This document shows positions 9,038 to 18,689 of a stretch of 64,000 nucleotides of DNA, in pieces. The DNA comes from Bacteriovoracaceae bacterium UBA3083 (GTDB lineage: Bacteria > Bdellovibrionota > Bacteriovoracia > Bacteriovoracales > Bacteriovoracaceae), in the NCBI GenBank assembly GCA_002366565.1, contig DFBJ01000012.1:496001-560000 (forward strand), written 5' to 3'. The notes under the pieces were generated by a model, which searched no databases, had not been told where the DNA came from, and saw nothing but the letters and a program-made list of their open reading frames with translations. The position numbers were made by a program, and so were the translations under genes. Within the stretch, counting starts at the first letter, position 1, and each line of letters begins with the position of its first letter.

Positions 9038-10055
9038 TCTTTTGATCTTGTTTACTAGTATTTAATATCATTTCATCATAAGGGATAAAAACTTCAAGTC
9101 CTTTATCTAAAAAGTACTTACGTGTCTCTTCCTTAGGTCTATCACTTGTCACAAGAACGAAATCTCCCCCCCAAGCTCCAAGAGATTTAACTTCTCCCCA
9201 GTAATTAGAGAAAAGTTCATCTTTCACAGGTTTAAGATCGAGAGTTTTTGAAATAATCTTTTCATGAGCCCCAATTAAGAATTCAAACTCTTTTAAACTC
9301 TTTGATTTAGAGATCTCATTTGTAATATCAGAGATACTTAGAATTATACCTGGGTCAATTGGTCTTAAGCTATTGTAATACTCAATCGCCTTTCTAGAGT
9401 CCTGTTTTTGACCTCTATAAACAAAGTAAAGATTTTCACTATACTTTGGTTCAAACACAGTAGGAGACCACTTAGGTCCATTTGTATTTCGAGAGTAGAA
9501 AATAGGACCATCAGATTGAGCGCAAGCAACATCGTAACCAGATCCACCATAAGTCTCAAACTGAAGTTCAAATGGGCTCACATACGCCCATTGTGCCATA
9601 TTATGAACAAGAGTAGAGCTAGAACCTAGCCCCCACTCCAGTGGAAACCCTAAGTGAGTTTCAACGTGCACATCAATATCATCTCTTAAGAAGTGAGGGT
9701 TTTGCTTTCTTGCTTGTCTTAATATCTTTTGAAGAACGAGCTCTTTAGGAGTTGGATTAACACTAGTTATTTCAAATCTCCAAAACTCAAATACAGTCTC
9801 AAACCATAAATTCCCTGCTACATCAAAACTCTTCCAATATAGTTTTGGAGAAAAAGATGGAGAATATTTAACATTAAGTGATTGTCCGACCGTTGTAGGA
9901 AGCGCTAATGACTGAGCACCATCTAAAACGAAATACTCTCCAGTTAAGAGAAGCTTTCCATGACCGTAGAATGTGTGGTCATTTGTCTTATCATTAATAT
10001 TTCTATTAGATTTTATTTCCCTGATTAATTCAGGTTCTTTATTTTCTAAAATCAC
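9021..10055 (-). CDS. GYDIA-type GHMP kinase, candidate phosphomevalonate kinase
   Basis: A 344-residue GHMP kinase with HGKLLLTGEYFVLDG at the N-terminus, a WGLGSSSTLVHNMAQWA nucleotide loop and a GSGYDVACA motif that places it with the GYDIA-type kinases found in mevalonate operons of Bacteroidetes. The C-terminal glycine motif is reduced to SLGAWGGDFVLV. In this operon, mevalonate kinase, decarboxylase, reductase and isomerase are present, and the missing step is phosphorylation of mevalonate 5-phosphate, so that role is the natural inference. The start is GTG, with GTGA overlapping the stop of the upstream reductase gene and an AAGGAA Shine-Dalgarno. Confidence 0.8.
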   Translation of the reverse strand: MILENKEPELIREIKSNRNINDKTNDHTFYGHGKLLLTGEYFVLDGAQSLALPTTVGQSLNVKYSPSFSPKLYWKSFDVAGNLWFETVFEFWRFEITSVNPTPKELVLQKILRQARKQNPHFLRDDIDVHVETHLGFPLEWGLGSSSTLVHNMAQWAYVSPFELQFETYGGSGYDVACAQSDGPIFYSRNTNGPKWSPTVFEPKYSENLYFVYRGQKQDSRKAIEYYNSLRPIDPGIILSISDITNEISKSKSLKEFEFLIGAHEKIISKTLDLKPVKDELFSNYWGEVKSLGAWGGDFVLVTSDRPKEETRKYFLDKGLEVFIPYDEMILNTSKQDQKNEFLH

Positions 10056-11374
10056 TGATAGTTCCTTAGACCTGCGATAAAGTCTCTAACACTATTAAAA
10101 GAGATCACTTGAGTTTCAAATTCGATTCTTGCTTTTTCTCTCTCTTCATCATTTGCTTCTAAATGATTAAGAATATTCATAAGGTGCATTTTCATATGCC
10201 CCTTTTGGATCCCTGTCGTTACAAGTGATCTTACCGCTCCAAAGTTTTGAGCAAGCCCGATCGCTGCAGTGATCATCATTAACTCCTTAGCATTTGGAGC
10301 ACCAAGCATATCTAATGAAATTTTAGACATTGGGTGAAGAGAAGTCAGTCCACCTACTGTACCAAGGGCAAGAGGGATCTCAATTTCAAATTTAAATTTG
10401 TCACCTTCTATAGAACAACTACTTAAGCTTGAGTACTGACCATTTCTTGCAGCATAGGCATGTCCACAGGCCTCAATAGCTCTAAAGTCATTACCTGTCG
10501 CCAAAACAACAGCATCAATACCATTGAAGATACCTTTATTATGAGTAACAGCTCTATTAACATCTTTCTGAGCTATTCTTACAGCTCTTGAAAACTTATG
10601 TGCAAACTCTTGCGCACTCATTCCAAGACCACTTTCTTCAAGGTCTTTTATATCACACTCAACCCATGCTTTTACTAAGCACTTAGGCGTGTAATTAGAT
10701 AGAATACACATAACAATTTGAACATCTCTATGTGCTTCTTCAAATTTATCATTAAGAAGAATTTGTTCTTCCCATTTTTTTCCTAGGGCCTCTAATACAC
10801 TATTAATAAAGTTAGCACCCATTGCATCACAAGTTTCAAACTCACCGTGTAGCTGGTAATAACCTTCTTCCATATCAGAGCAATCTTTTAGCTCTAAAGA
10901 AAGTAGCCCTCCGCCTCTCTTATTCATATTTACGACAAGAGGCTCAATACTTTGGATTAGCTCTTCCTTAGATTCTTCAAATAAATTAAAGAGGTCTTCA
11001 GACCTTCCATTCCAAATAAAGTGAACCTGTCCTACTTTAGTCGTAGAGATAACTTCAGCCTTAAAACCACCACGCTCTAACCAAAACTTTGCAGCTTTAG
11101 CACTAGCAGCAACTACAGAAGACTCTTCTATAACCATTGGTATGCAGTGTATTTTATTATTTAATAGAAAATTAGGAACTACTCCGTATGGAGCATAAAA
11201 ATTTGTAATTGTATTTTCTGAAAAGTCGTCAAAAACTTTCTGCTCAACTTCACTGTCGTGCCAAAAACTCTTAATCTTATCTTTAGAAAACCTGCTACCA
11301 TTTAAAAAGTTATCAACTAGATAGTTGATTTTTTCTAACTTAGTAAGTTTTGAAAAACCGCTGATTATATTCAA
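10052..11374 (-). CDS. mvaA: Hydroxymethylglutaryl-CoA reductase, class II (degradative type)
   Basis: A 440-residue class II HMG-CoA reductase. Key segments: CDAMGANFINSVLEAL (substrate-binding, about residue 184), VLATGNDFRAIEACGHAYAAR with NGQYSSLSSC close to the Pseudomonas mevalonii enzyme, and LGTVGGLTSLHPMSK near 345. Class II enzymes were first described as degrading mevalonate but in operons like this one supply the pathway with mevalonate. The start is TTG at the complement of 11372-11374 with AAGGGG upstream. The gene sits between the isomerase and the GYDIA kinase. HMG-CoA synthase is not in the window. Confidence 0.93.
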   Translation of the reverse strand: MNIISGFSKLTKLEKINYLVDNFLNGSRFSKDKIKSFWHDSEVEQKVFDDFSENTITNFYAPYGVVPNFLLNNKIHCIPMVIEESSVVAASAKAAKFWLERGGFKAEVISTTKVGQVHFIWNGRSEDLFNLFEESKEELIQSIEPLVVNMNKRGGGLLSLELKDCSDMEEGYYQLHGEFETCDAMGANFINSVLEALGKKWEEQILLNDKFEEAHRDVQIVMCILSNYTPKCLVKAWVECDIKDLEESGLGMSAQEFAHKFSRAVRIAQKDVNRAVTHNKGIFNGIDAVVLATGNDFRAIEACGHAYAARNGQYSSLSSCSIEGDKFKFEIEIPLALGTVGGLTSLHPMSKISLDMLGAPNAKELMMITAAIGLAQNFGAVRSLVTTGIQKGHMKMHLMNILNHLEANDEEREKARIEFETQVISFNSVRDFIAGLRNYQ

Positions 11375-11386
11375 GTCTTAGACCCC

Positions 11387-12385
11387 TTATCTCAGTTTTA
11401 AAAATGCCTTTGCCATTTTTAACGTTTCAATTTGACCAGATACAAATGCTCTAAGTTCTTCAAGATCAGTTGCATGATCTAGATAGCCCTTAGCTCTTCC
11501 AACAACATTATTCAGAGCACACTTTTCACTTAGCCAATGGCCATAAAGCGTGTCTGAAATTCCACCTGAAATAATAATATCTCTGCAAAGGCAGTTGTCG
11601 CCTAATTCACTCTGTAATAGGTTTATCTGATCTACCATTTCTAGTGCAGTATGTCCAACAAACATTAGATCATGTAACTTTGAGCTATATTTAGAATTCT
11701 CTCGTAATTTCTCTAACTTAGAGAAGTTAGTCCCACCAAAAGATGCTAGCTCTAGGCCTTTTAATGGTAGTTCTAAGAGCTTTTTAATAGATCTTGGACC
11801 CATGCCCTGACCTACTTCTTTCACGACAACAGGAATCTGCGCTACAACTACCGTTTCAATAGTTTCTAGAGCTGGTTTTTTATAAGTATCACCTTCAGGT
11901 TGAAACCATTCCTGGAGTGGGTTCACATGTATAATTAATCCGTCAGCATCGAGTTTAGTAATTAGTTCTCTAACTCTATTCAACTCATTTGCTTCAATTA
12001 GCTCCTCTAGTTGAGCGATACCTAAGTTGGCCCAAAATGGTAAATCTTTACCCAGAATTGGTCTTAGATTAAAGTCCTCAAAGTCACGATCACTTTCTAA
12101 CAGTGGGCGACATGATCCTAGCGCCATACCAAGTCCAAATTCTGCTGCAACCTTGGCAAGATTTTGATTAATGATACGAGCTTCACCTGTACCACCTGTC
12201 ATACTAGAGATCCACAGAGGAGCTGATACGCGTTTTCCGAGAAATTCCTTAGATAAGTCTATACTCTCAGGGTGAGCTGAAAATATAGGCTCATAATCAA
12301 AGAGTTGATTTAAGTTATCTTTTTCGATCTGAGCATCATTGGCCAATTGAATATGTGCATATTTTCTATCTGATAAATTTCCCAT
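11387..12385 (-). CDS. fni: Type 2 isopentenyl-diphosphate isomerase
   Basis: FMN-dependent type 2 isomerase interconverting IPP and DMAPP. The N-terminus SDRKYAHIQLA is the conserved substrate-binding RK..HI block, followed by WISSMTGGTGEA, the ALGSCRP segment and HVNPLQEWFQPEGD near 160, VVKEVGQGMGP, and a C-terminal GGISDTLYGHW FMN-phosphate region. A TTG 18 bases upstream at 12403 is also open, but the ATG at 12385 gives the usual family N-terminus (MGNLSDRK); neither has a strong Shine-Dalgarno. It is part of the mevalonate operon. Confidence 0.92.
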   Translation of the reverse strand: MGNLSDRKYAHIQLANDAQIEKDNLNQLFDYEPIFSAHPESIDLSKEFLGKRVSAPLWISSMTGGTGEARIINQNLAKVAAEFGLGMALGSCRPLLESDRDFEDFNLRPILGKDLPFWANLGIAQLEELIEANELNRVRELITKLDADGLIIHVNPLQEWFQPEGDTYKKPALETIETVVVAQIPVVVKEVGQGMGPRSIKKLLELPLKGLELASFGGTNFSKLEKLRENSKYSSKLHDLMFVGHTALEMVDQINLLQSELGDNCLCRDIIISGGISDTLYGHWLSEKCALNNVVGRAKGYLDHATDLEELRAFVSGQIETLKMAKAFLKLR

Positions 12386-12444
12386 AGAAGCTAGGTAGCA
12401 CAAAGCAGATAGCTAGTCTATAAAGGGAGTCGAGATTTGCTCAG

Positions 12445-13137
12445 TTAAGCACCTAGAATTAGAATAAATTCACGCTTAAAGTCTTTAACTTTCTTGAGAA
12501 TATTCTCTAATTTTCCAAAGTGTAGCTCTTCGCTTGGACAGTTAAGGTCCATCGCTAAGAAAGCAGTTCTACCAGTTTTTAAAGAAATAACTTCCTCAAG
12601 TAACTTCTTCATTCTGTAGGGAGTGTCCATAAGAATGATTGTTTCTCTTCGATTAAGTAAACTTTTGAGCTCATCTGTTCTTTCTGGAGACTTTATTGGA
12701 AGAAAACCACCAAAAGTAAACTTGGAGTGATCAATTCCACTAAGGGCCAAGGCCAACGAAATAGAGTTTGAAAATGGGGTTGCAGTAACTTTAATTGAGT
12801 TTTTATGACACGCCCTTACGAGCTCTACTCCAGGGTCACAAAAAGCGGGAAGACCACCGTCACTCATGATGAAAGCATTCTTACCAGATTTAAGCGCCTC
12901 CATAATAGAAGGAAGATTTTTAGAACGAGAGTGCTCATTGAAGAGTACAAAGTCTTCTACTAAATCTCTAGTTAGTCCAAACTTTAGCCATCTCTTTCTT
13001 CCAGGCTTAAGGTCTTCAATAATAAATATATTTTGAGAAGGGTTTTCAGTAGCCTTTTTAAGCAAATCAAAAGCAACTTGTTCAAGAGGACTTTCCTCAT
13101 CTATTGGTGTAGGTATTAAAGTTAATACGCCCTTCAC
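12445..13137 (-). CDS. RsmI-like SAM-dependent methyltransferase
   Basis: The 230 residues match the tetrapyrrole-methylase fold used by RsmI, which 2'-O-methylates C1402 of 16S rRNA: TLIPTPIDE at the start, AFIMSDGGLPAFCDPGVELV near 105-125, TATPFSNSISLALALSGI and FTFGGFLP. It is shorter than E. coli RsmI, resembling the compact version in several non-enteric phyla, so the exact rRNA target is uncertain. GTG start with AGGAG six bases upstream. It is the first gene of the minus-strand run leading into the mevalonate genes, with about 60 bases before fni. Confidence 0.8.
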   Translation of the reverse strand: MKGVLTLIPTPIDEESPLEQVAFDLLKKATENPSQNIFIIEDLKPGRKRWLKFGLTRDLVEDFVLFNEHSRSKNLPSIMEALKSGKNAFIMSDGGLPAFCDPGVELVRACHKNSIKVTATPFSNSISLALALSGIDHSKFTFGGFLPIKSPERTDELKSLLNRRETIILMDTPYRMKKLLEEVISLKTGRTAFLAMDLNCPSEELHFGKLENILKKVKDFKREFILILGA

Positions 13138-13221
13138 TATTTTCTCCTAAGAATAATACTAATTTGTACTTACATAATTTCTAAGCTAGATTTGTAAGAT
13201 TGATCCAACTATAATATCACA

Positions 13222-14349
13222 ATGTCAGAAGATAAAAATATGAATTTTAGCCTAACAATTCTCCCAGGAATAGAAGATATAGCCCAGAGAGAATTTGAAA
13301 AAAAATGGAAACAATTAAATACCTCAGAGCTTCCTACCATCCAACAAAAGAAGGGTAAGCTATTAGTCAAAGCAGAAGTATCAGACTTTTGTACACTCAT
13401 TCCCTATTTGAGAATTCCCACTGATGCATACGTTATTCTAGAAGAATTTACAGGAAAAGATCGTCCTAAGATTTATAATAAGATTTCAAAGATCCCTTGG
13501 CACAACTACTTGCGTGGAGACTTCCCACTAGTCCTTGTTACAACTAAAGAATCTAAGATTATAAATTCAACATTAGTAAAAGAATCTGTTGAAAGTGGAA
13601 TAAAGCTAGCTTTAAAAAAGGCCCCTATAAAGAAAGTACCAAAGGGTAAAGAGTCGATAAGTAATAAGATCCACATAGACCTATATCAAGATAGACTTAG
13701 AGTCTCACTTAGTCTTTGTGGTACAAGAATGGATAAGCGTGGAATAAAGCTCTATACGGACGTTGCACCTCTCAGAGAGAGTATTGCAGCCGCTATGATA
13801 TTTAGGTTAAGTGAGCTATGCACTGATCAGAGCTTAATTGACCCAATGTCTGGAACAGGGACATTTAGCCTTGAAGCTATACTTTTCAACCAGTACAACT
13901 CTTACAGAGATTTTGATTACCAATTGGCTCCATTCTTTATTAGTTTACCTCTGAGAAAAAGACAAAAGATAGAACAAAACCTATTTAAAACCGTATCCAC
14001 TTATGATATTTCCCCTAAGTCGGTTGAGTCAATCAAGCATAACTTTAAGCCATTTCAAGGTAGTTTTGAGGAAATAAAAGTACAAGATTTTTTTAAGTTA
14101 GATCAGATAAGCGAAACAGTTGCAGCTATAAATCCACCGTATGGAAAAAGAATTAAGTTAGAGCAAGATCTAGATATATTTGTTGATAAACTTATTACTC
14201 ATGCAAAAGAAAATATAAAACTAAAAAAACTAGCACTTATCTTCCCAACATGGGCCTTTCACAAACTTAAGAACCTAAAGTTAGAAGAAAAGAGATTCAT
14301 TACAAATGGTGGAATTGACGTCGCATTTATTATCATAGATTTATCATAA
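13222..14349 (+). CDS. THUMP-type class I RNA methyltransferase (RlmK/L-like family)
   Basis: A 375-residue protein with a divergent N-terminal THUMP-like region (about 1-155) and a C-terminal UPF0020 methyltransferase domain: LIDPMSGTGTFSLEAILF is the SAM-binding motif I and AAINPPYGKRIK (about 295-306) is the NPPYG catalytic motif of N2-guanosine RNA methyltransferases. A TATAAT at 13210-13215 places a likely transcription start almost on the ATG, so the message may be leaderless, or translation may start at the next ATG (13240). It is divergent from the RsmI-like gene and converges with the secreted coiled-coil protein, overlapping its stop by six bases. The RNA substrate is not identifiable. 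Confidence 0.82.
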   Translation: MSEDKNMNFSLTILPGIEDIAQREFEKKWKQLNTSELPTIQQKKGKLLVKAEVSDFCTLIPYLRIPTDAYVILEEFTGKDRPKIYNKISKIPWHNYLRGDFPLVLVTTKESKIINSTLVKESVESGIKLALKKAPIKKVPKGKESISNKIHIDLYQDRLRVSLSLCGTRMDKRGIKLYTDVAPLRESIAAAMIFRLSELCTDQSLIDPMSGTGTFSLEAILFNQYNSYRDFDYQLAPFFISLPLRKRQKIEQNLFKTVSTYDISPKSVESIKHNFKPFQGSFEEIKVQDFFKLDQISETVAAINPPYGKRIKLEQDLDIFVDKLITHAKENIKLKKLALIFPTWAFHKLKNLKLEEKRFITNGGIDVAFIIIDLS

Positions 14350-17277
14350 AGGTACGGGCGAGTGCCCTACCTTTAAAAGATCAATTAAGTTCTGATGTCT
14401 CATTTTCTTATTCTTTCTCTTTATATCTTCATTTTTATTCTTCAGTTTCTTCTCTTCTTTTAATTTATTCTTAACTATAATTTTCTCACCTTCTAAAGTT
14501 AAGATAACTATTTCATCTTCTCCTTCTACAAAAAGAGATTCAAGAACCTCTTCTTGATTTGCTATATCTTCAGAAGAAAGATTGAAATCAACTTTAACAA
14601 GTCTAGTATCTAAGTCCTTAATGTCCCCTTGAAACGTTACTATCTCTAGTTTTTTAGATAGATTGTTACCTAAAGCACTATCTAGTGAAACTATACTACT
14701 TTTATCAAAGTTACTATTTCCACCGGTTTCACTTCTTGATTCTGACACACCCTTAGCTGTTTCATTGCCAGCTATAGAGGTAGGACTTGAAGATGTACTA
14801 GGTGCAAAGTTACTTGAACTTGACGCTGTAGAGACACCACTTCCACTAGAGTGCCCTGAACTTCTACTTACTGAACTAGGAGATCGAGAACTCTTTGATG
14901 ATACATAATTAGCTAGCGGAGAGCTTGAAGTCTTGGCTTGAGCTACAGCACTATCAGTCACATTTTCCTTTGTTTTAGATACTTTTAAATCATTAAGCTC
15001 TTTTGTTATTTTTAGTTTTTCTGATCTTATTTTCTCGATATTTATTTTCTCTTTTAACTCAGCAATTTTATTGTCTATAGAACTTGATTCTTCAGGAGTA
15101 CTAGCCTCCTCATTCTGACTCATTAGTTCTTCTAATTCTCTAATCTTATTTTCAAGTTCATTACTTTCTGATTGCTTCACAGTCTTCTTTGTTTCAACAG
15201 CCTTCTTCACCTGAGAAGGAATATCTTTCTTTCCAACAACCATATTATTAGTGAATCTATTTGAGACTGATACATTACTTGGAGCACTATAGTCATTTGA
15301 AGGTGCGACCTCAGCTGTAACCTGAACAGGATCTTTATTAGAAATTACACTCTCGGTATTACTTAGTGCAGGAGTAGCAGTAGGCTCGATATGTGACTCA
15401 TTAATTGAAGTCGCTATAGATAAGACTTCATTCGAAAATCTTTCGGCTCTAGACTTCTTTGATGTCCCTCTTTCTTCTTTTCGTTGCTCATTTTCAAGTA
15501 CTAAATCATAACCACTTTTCAAACCAAGCTCATCATCAATCTGCTTTTGAGTCTTTGCAACGATTGCTAAAGCACTTGAAGAACCAACTGCCTTTTCAAG
15601 TTTAGCAATAACCCCTTTCTGAGAGATCTCTAATTGTCTAACCAGCTCGGCTGAGCCTCTATATTTTTGATCTGCGGTGGTAAACTTTTCTTTAACTGCC
15701 CCACTTTCTGACTTTATATGTTTTAGTTCTTGTTCATCTCTAGCAATAACATTTTTAATATCATCGTAAGTAAGGTTTATTTCACTTCCATATTTACGTG
15801 AGTGCTCTATCATCACGGCAAGATTTGGAGCATATGTAAGGGATAGCTCGTAAAGCTCATCATCACCAATATCAATACTCTCTGCCCCCTCACCTTCTAC
15901 AGCATATTTTCCAGCTACAATGTCTTTCAAAAGCTTAATCTTTTCTTTTTTGTCTTCTTCTAATTTAATGTGTTCCTTAAAGTCATTATTACTCTTAATG
16001 AATAGATTATAGTCTCTCTCTTTATCTTTCTTTGCCATTTCTAATTTTGTAGAAATAACGAGTACATCTCTTTTTAAATCTTTAACAACATTATTCTCAG
16101 CTGTTTTGCCGCTATCAAGCTCTCTATTTTTACAATAAAGAATATCCATATTGAAAATAAATTCCTGTCCTCTTCGTCTCTCTTCGATACTCTCACTATT
16201 TCCCAATTTAGTAGCAATATCTTTTTCTATAATTTTAAATGTTGCTTTCTCATCATCAGAAACAGGATTAAAGGCAGCGGCTTTAATACTTCTAACACTT
16301 TTTTCAACATCAGACTTTCGTATCAATTTATCTATAGCAGACCTAACTCTCCCACAAGCAGAAACAACTGCAGAATCAACCATCATAGTATCGTAACCAT
16401 CAGAACCATAGAACTTTTGCTTTTGATAGATATTCGCTACTCCACCAATTTGAACTTTTGGACTACTACTAGCGAATGGTAGTTTTTTTTCCGTATAGTT
16501 TGATTGCATACTCTGTGTAATCAAATGAGAAAGATTTTCATCTTTTTTCAATAATCTAATAACTGGTGTTTCTTCAATGCGGTCCCAATCGATATTGGAA
16601 ATATCATATGTATCTTTTTGTAATAAATTTACTTTCATTGACGGCTTGTACCCTACTTTTGATGCTAAATCTTTAACATATGAAGCATCAGAGAGAACAC
16701 TTTCTAGACTCATCTTATTAGTATTATTCTTGATGTCAGAATAAATCTTGTCATAAATACTTAGTGCTAACTTATCTTTAGTCGTTAACAATTCACCTCT
16801 TCTTTGCTTTCTTTGAAACGAACCAAAAAGGCTATCATTTGGATTGTCTGTAATTAAACACTTTGGAACGATATTTTCAGACGAAAGAATATCCACTAAA
16901 TCTTTATACTCGTCTAAATCTTCAATAGATCCTGCGATTGATTCCAAAACTTTTCTTTCAGACACTTTATCAATCATAAGATCAATCTTTACAGACTCTT
17001 TCTCTGAAATAGAAAGTCCCTTATTAGAAATTGCGCTTACACATTTACAAAACTTCTCAGGGTCCGTAAGTTTGTTACAGTTCATTTGATTCATGAATTC
17101 AGCAATTCTCTCTAATCCAACATCTGCAGTTGGTCTAGTTTGACAGTTAATTGCAGCTTGAGAAAATACTTCACTATTTAAAGAAAAGTCATAAGAAACT
17201 GTGCTCATGCCTGGCAGTGCAAAAATATTTAAATTTACAAATAAAAACAAGAATAATTTAGCAGCACATTTATTCAC
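14344..17277 (-). CDS. Large secreted coiled-coil, Ser-rich protein
   Basis: Using the GTG at the complement of 17275-17277 (GGGAG seven bases upstream), the product is 977 residues with the signal peptide NKCAAKLFLFLFVNLNIFA. An upstream TTG at 17289 is open but leaves no room for a ribosome site. A cysteine cluster (CNKLTDPEKFCKCV) follows the signal peptide. Residues about 400-600 and 700-770 are highly charged and predicted coiled coil by eye; about 785-860 is a low-complexity Ser-rich linker; the C-terminal 120 residues contain a compact beta-rich domain and a basic lysine-rich tail. I recognise no family. The last codons carry a hairpin shared with the convergent methyltransferase gene. 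Confidence 0.8.
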   Translation of the reverse strand: MNKCAAKLFLFLFVNLNIFALPGMSTVSYDFSLNSEVFSQAAINCQTRPTADVGLERIAEFMNQMNCNKLTDPEKFCKCVSAISNKGLSISEKESVKIDLMIDKVSERKVLESIAGSIEDLDEYKDLVDILSSENIVPKCLITDNPNDSLFGSFQRKQRRGELLTTKDKLALSIYDKIYSDIKNNTNKMSLESVLSDASYVKDLASKVGYKPSMKVNLLQKDTYDISNIDWDRIEETPVIRLLKKDENLSHLITQSMQSNYTEKKLPFASSSPKVQIGGVANIYQKQKFYGSDGYDTMMVDSAVVSACGRVRSAIDKLIRKSDVEKSVRSIKAAAFNPVSDDEKATFKIIEKDIATKLGNSESIEERRRGQEFIFNMDILYCKNRELDSGKTAENNVVKDLKRDVLVISTKLEMAKKDKERDYNLFIKSNNDFKEHIKLEEDKKEKIKLLKDIVAGKYAVEGEGAESIDIGDDELYELSLTYAPNLAVMIEHSRKYGSEINLTYDDIKNVIARDEQELKHIKSESGAVKEKFTTADQKYRGSAELVRQLEISQKGVIAKLEKAVGSSSALAIVAKTQKQIDDELGLKSGYDLVLENEQRKEERGTSKKSRAERFSNEVLSIATSINESHIEPTATPALSNTESVISNKDPVQVTAEVAPSNDYSAPSNVSVSNRFTNNMVVGKKDIPSQVKKAVETKKTVKQSESNELENKIRELEELMSQNEEASTPEESSSIDNKIAELKEKINIEKIRSEKLKITKELNDLKVSKTKENVTDSAVAQAKTSSSPLANYVSSKSSRSPSSVSRSSGHSSGSGVSTASSSSNFAPSTSSSPTSIAGNETAKGVSESRSETGGNSNFDKSSIVSLDSALGNNLSKKLEIVTFQGDIKDLDTRLVKVDFNLSSEDIANQEEVLESLFVEGEDEIVILTLEGEKIIVKNKLKEEKKLKNKNEDIKRKNKKMRHQNLIDLLKVGHSPVPL
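14348..14374. terminator. Bidirectional hairpin between convergent genes
   Basis: AAAGGTA-C-GGGC, loop GAGT, GCCC-TACCTTT forms an 11-pair stem with one bulged base. It lies directly after the plus-strand stop and inside the last codons of the minus-strand gene, so it may serve both directions. Confidence 0.5.
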
Positions 17278-17426
17278 GATTTCTCCCAAAACATTACAAT
17301 ACTTATTTCGTCAGTTTCTTTAAATCACTTAACCATTTTAAGAGATAAATGCGCTTAAATTGTAGTAAAGAAAAGTTAACGGAGGTAAAGATAAATATTT
17401 GCTATTTAAGTGTTAATGGGCTTTCA

Positions 17427-17451
17427 GGAGCTTATAAGAATAATAAGCTCC
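17427..17451. terminator. Hairpin downstream of the U32 operon
   Basis: A perfect 9-base stem, GGAGCTTAT / ATAAGCTCC with a 7-base loop, lies about 60 bases beyond the stop of the minus-strand U32 gene. There is no T-run next to it; an A/T tract lies between it and the gene. A terminator or 3'-end structure is plausible. Confidence 0.4.
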
Positions 17452-17507
17452 AATCATAAACAAAAGACATCTAATAAAATTTTAATATTTTTATTTTTTT
17501 GTGCAAC

Positions 17508-18689
17508 TTATTCTTGGCGATAAACTCGAGTCTTAACACTTACGCCAGAAACGTGATTAATAAAGGCAATACTATTTATAGAGGCGCGTTCAATACTTTC
17601 ACCATTTGAATTCTTAAGTTCAGTTACAACCAAACTTTTCTCCTTACCATCTGGAGTTTTCAAAATTAGGTTTTCCCCTACTTCAAGTGCTATCTCTTTA
17701 GACTTAACCATAACACCTAGATGTTTCTTCTTTTTTACATCTAAAATATCACCAATATAATTAACATCATTTCTCTGCGTTCTTTGATTTTTTAATTTCT
17801 TAAAGAGCACATCAGATTTATTAACATGGAAGAATCCACGGATGATTGGATTTGGATAATCATCTTTTAATGGATGTAATGAAGTTCCTAGTGGTGAACG
17901 AAGTGCATTTACGGCCTTAACTAAAAAACTAGAATCCTTAATATGTCTAAAATCTACTCTTGCAACAGACAACTTCATTTCTTGTAACTCAACACAATGA
18001 TCAAGAAGAAATTGGTCTTTAGTATTAAACATAAAAGTACCATGCAGGTTCTCTAGAAGTGGAAATCCCTTATGTGGACTCTCCTCACTAGAGCCTTCAA
18101 GCTCATATGAGCTCTCCATTGCGGCCTTTGTCTTATCATCATCGTGATCAAGAATATAAGGAGAGATTAGATTTCTTGGAGTATAAAAAAGAAGAATTCT
18201 TCCTGCGACTAATATTTCAACAGGAATTTCGAGGGCCTCTATATACTCAGAAAGCTTCTGCTTAGGCAGCTCAATAGAAAGGATCATTCTCTCTAACTTA
18301 GGGCCTGCGATCTCTTTCCATTTCTTTAAACCAATTAAGTTATGGTTTCCAGTCTCTGTTAGTAACTGGATAGGCATATCTGGAAGATTACTCTTTATCC
18401 AATAAAGAGCTCCAGGGTCTTGGACTCTAATTGCATCAATACAGTCCCAATTTATATTTTTTATTTCTGTTTTTCTTTCTTGGAAAACTTTCTCAGTCAT
18501 AAGAATGTCCCAATCAAAAACAATTCTTAAACCTAGCTTTTTCACTTCTTGGCAAAATTCAGAATATCGTTTAGGCGAAATCTTCCCAAATCTCGAAAAT
18601 AACATATTTCCAAGAATCACTTCATTGACACCAGCTTCTTTAGCTAGAATAGCTTCATCTAAATGATCTACATATGTACAAACAATCAT
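17508..18689 (-). CDS. U32 peptidase-like protein, second subunit
   Basis: The frame is open to 18719 but the ATG at 18689 overlaps the upstream stop as ATGA and has AAGGTAAT in front, so translation coupling fixes this start (393 residues). The first 200 residues form a TIM-barrel-like pattern (LDEAILAKEAGVNEVILG, LRIVFDWDILMTE, IQLLTETGNHNLIGLKKW) as in the shorter U32-family proteins, followed by a C-terminal beta domain. The cysteine cluster of the partner is absent. U32 pairs such as RlhA, UbiU/UbiV and TrhP act in RNA or quinone hydroxylation; which applies here cannot be told from sequence alone. Confidence 0.75.
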   Translation of the reverse strand: MIVCTYVDHLDEAILAKEAGVNEVILGNMLFSRFGKISPKRYSEFCQEVKKLGLRIVFDWDILMTEKVFQERKTEIKNINWDCIDAIRVQDPGALYWIKSNLPDMPIQLLTETGNHNLIGLKKWKEIAGPKLERMILSIELPKQKLSEYIEALEIPVEILVAGRILLFYTPRNLISPYILDHDDDKTKAAMESSYELEGSSEESPHKGFPLLENLHGTFMFNTKDQFLLDHCVELQEMKLSVARVDFRHIKDSSFLVKAVNALRSPLGTSLHPLKDDYPNPIIRGFFHVNKSDVLFKKLKNQRTQRNDVNYIGDILDVKKKKHLGVMVKSKEIALEVGENLILKTPDGKEKSLVVTELKNSNGESIERASINSIAFINHVSGVSVKTRVYRQE

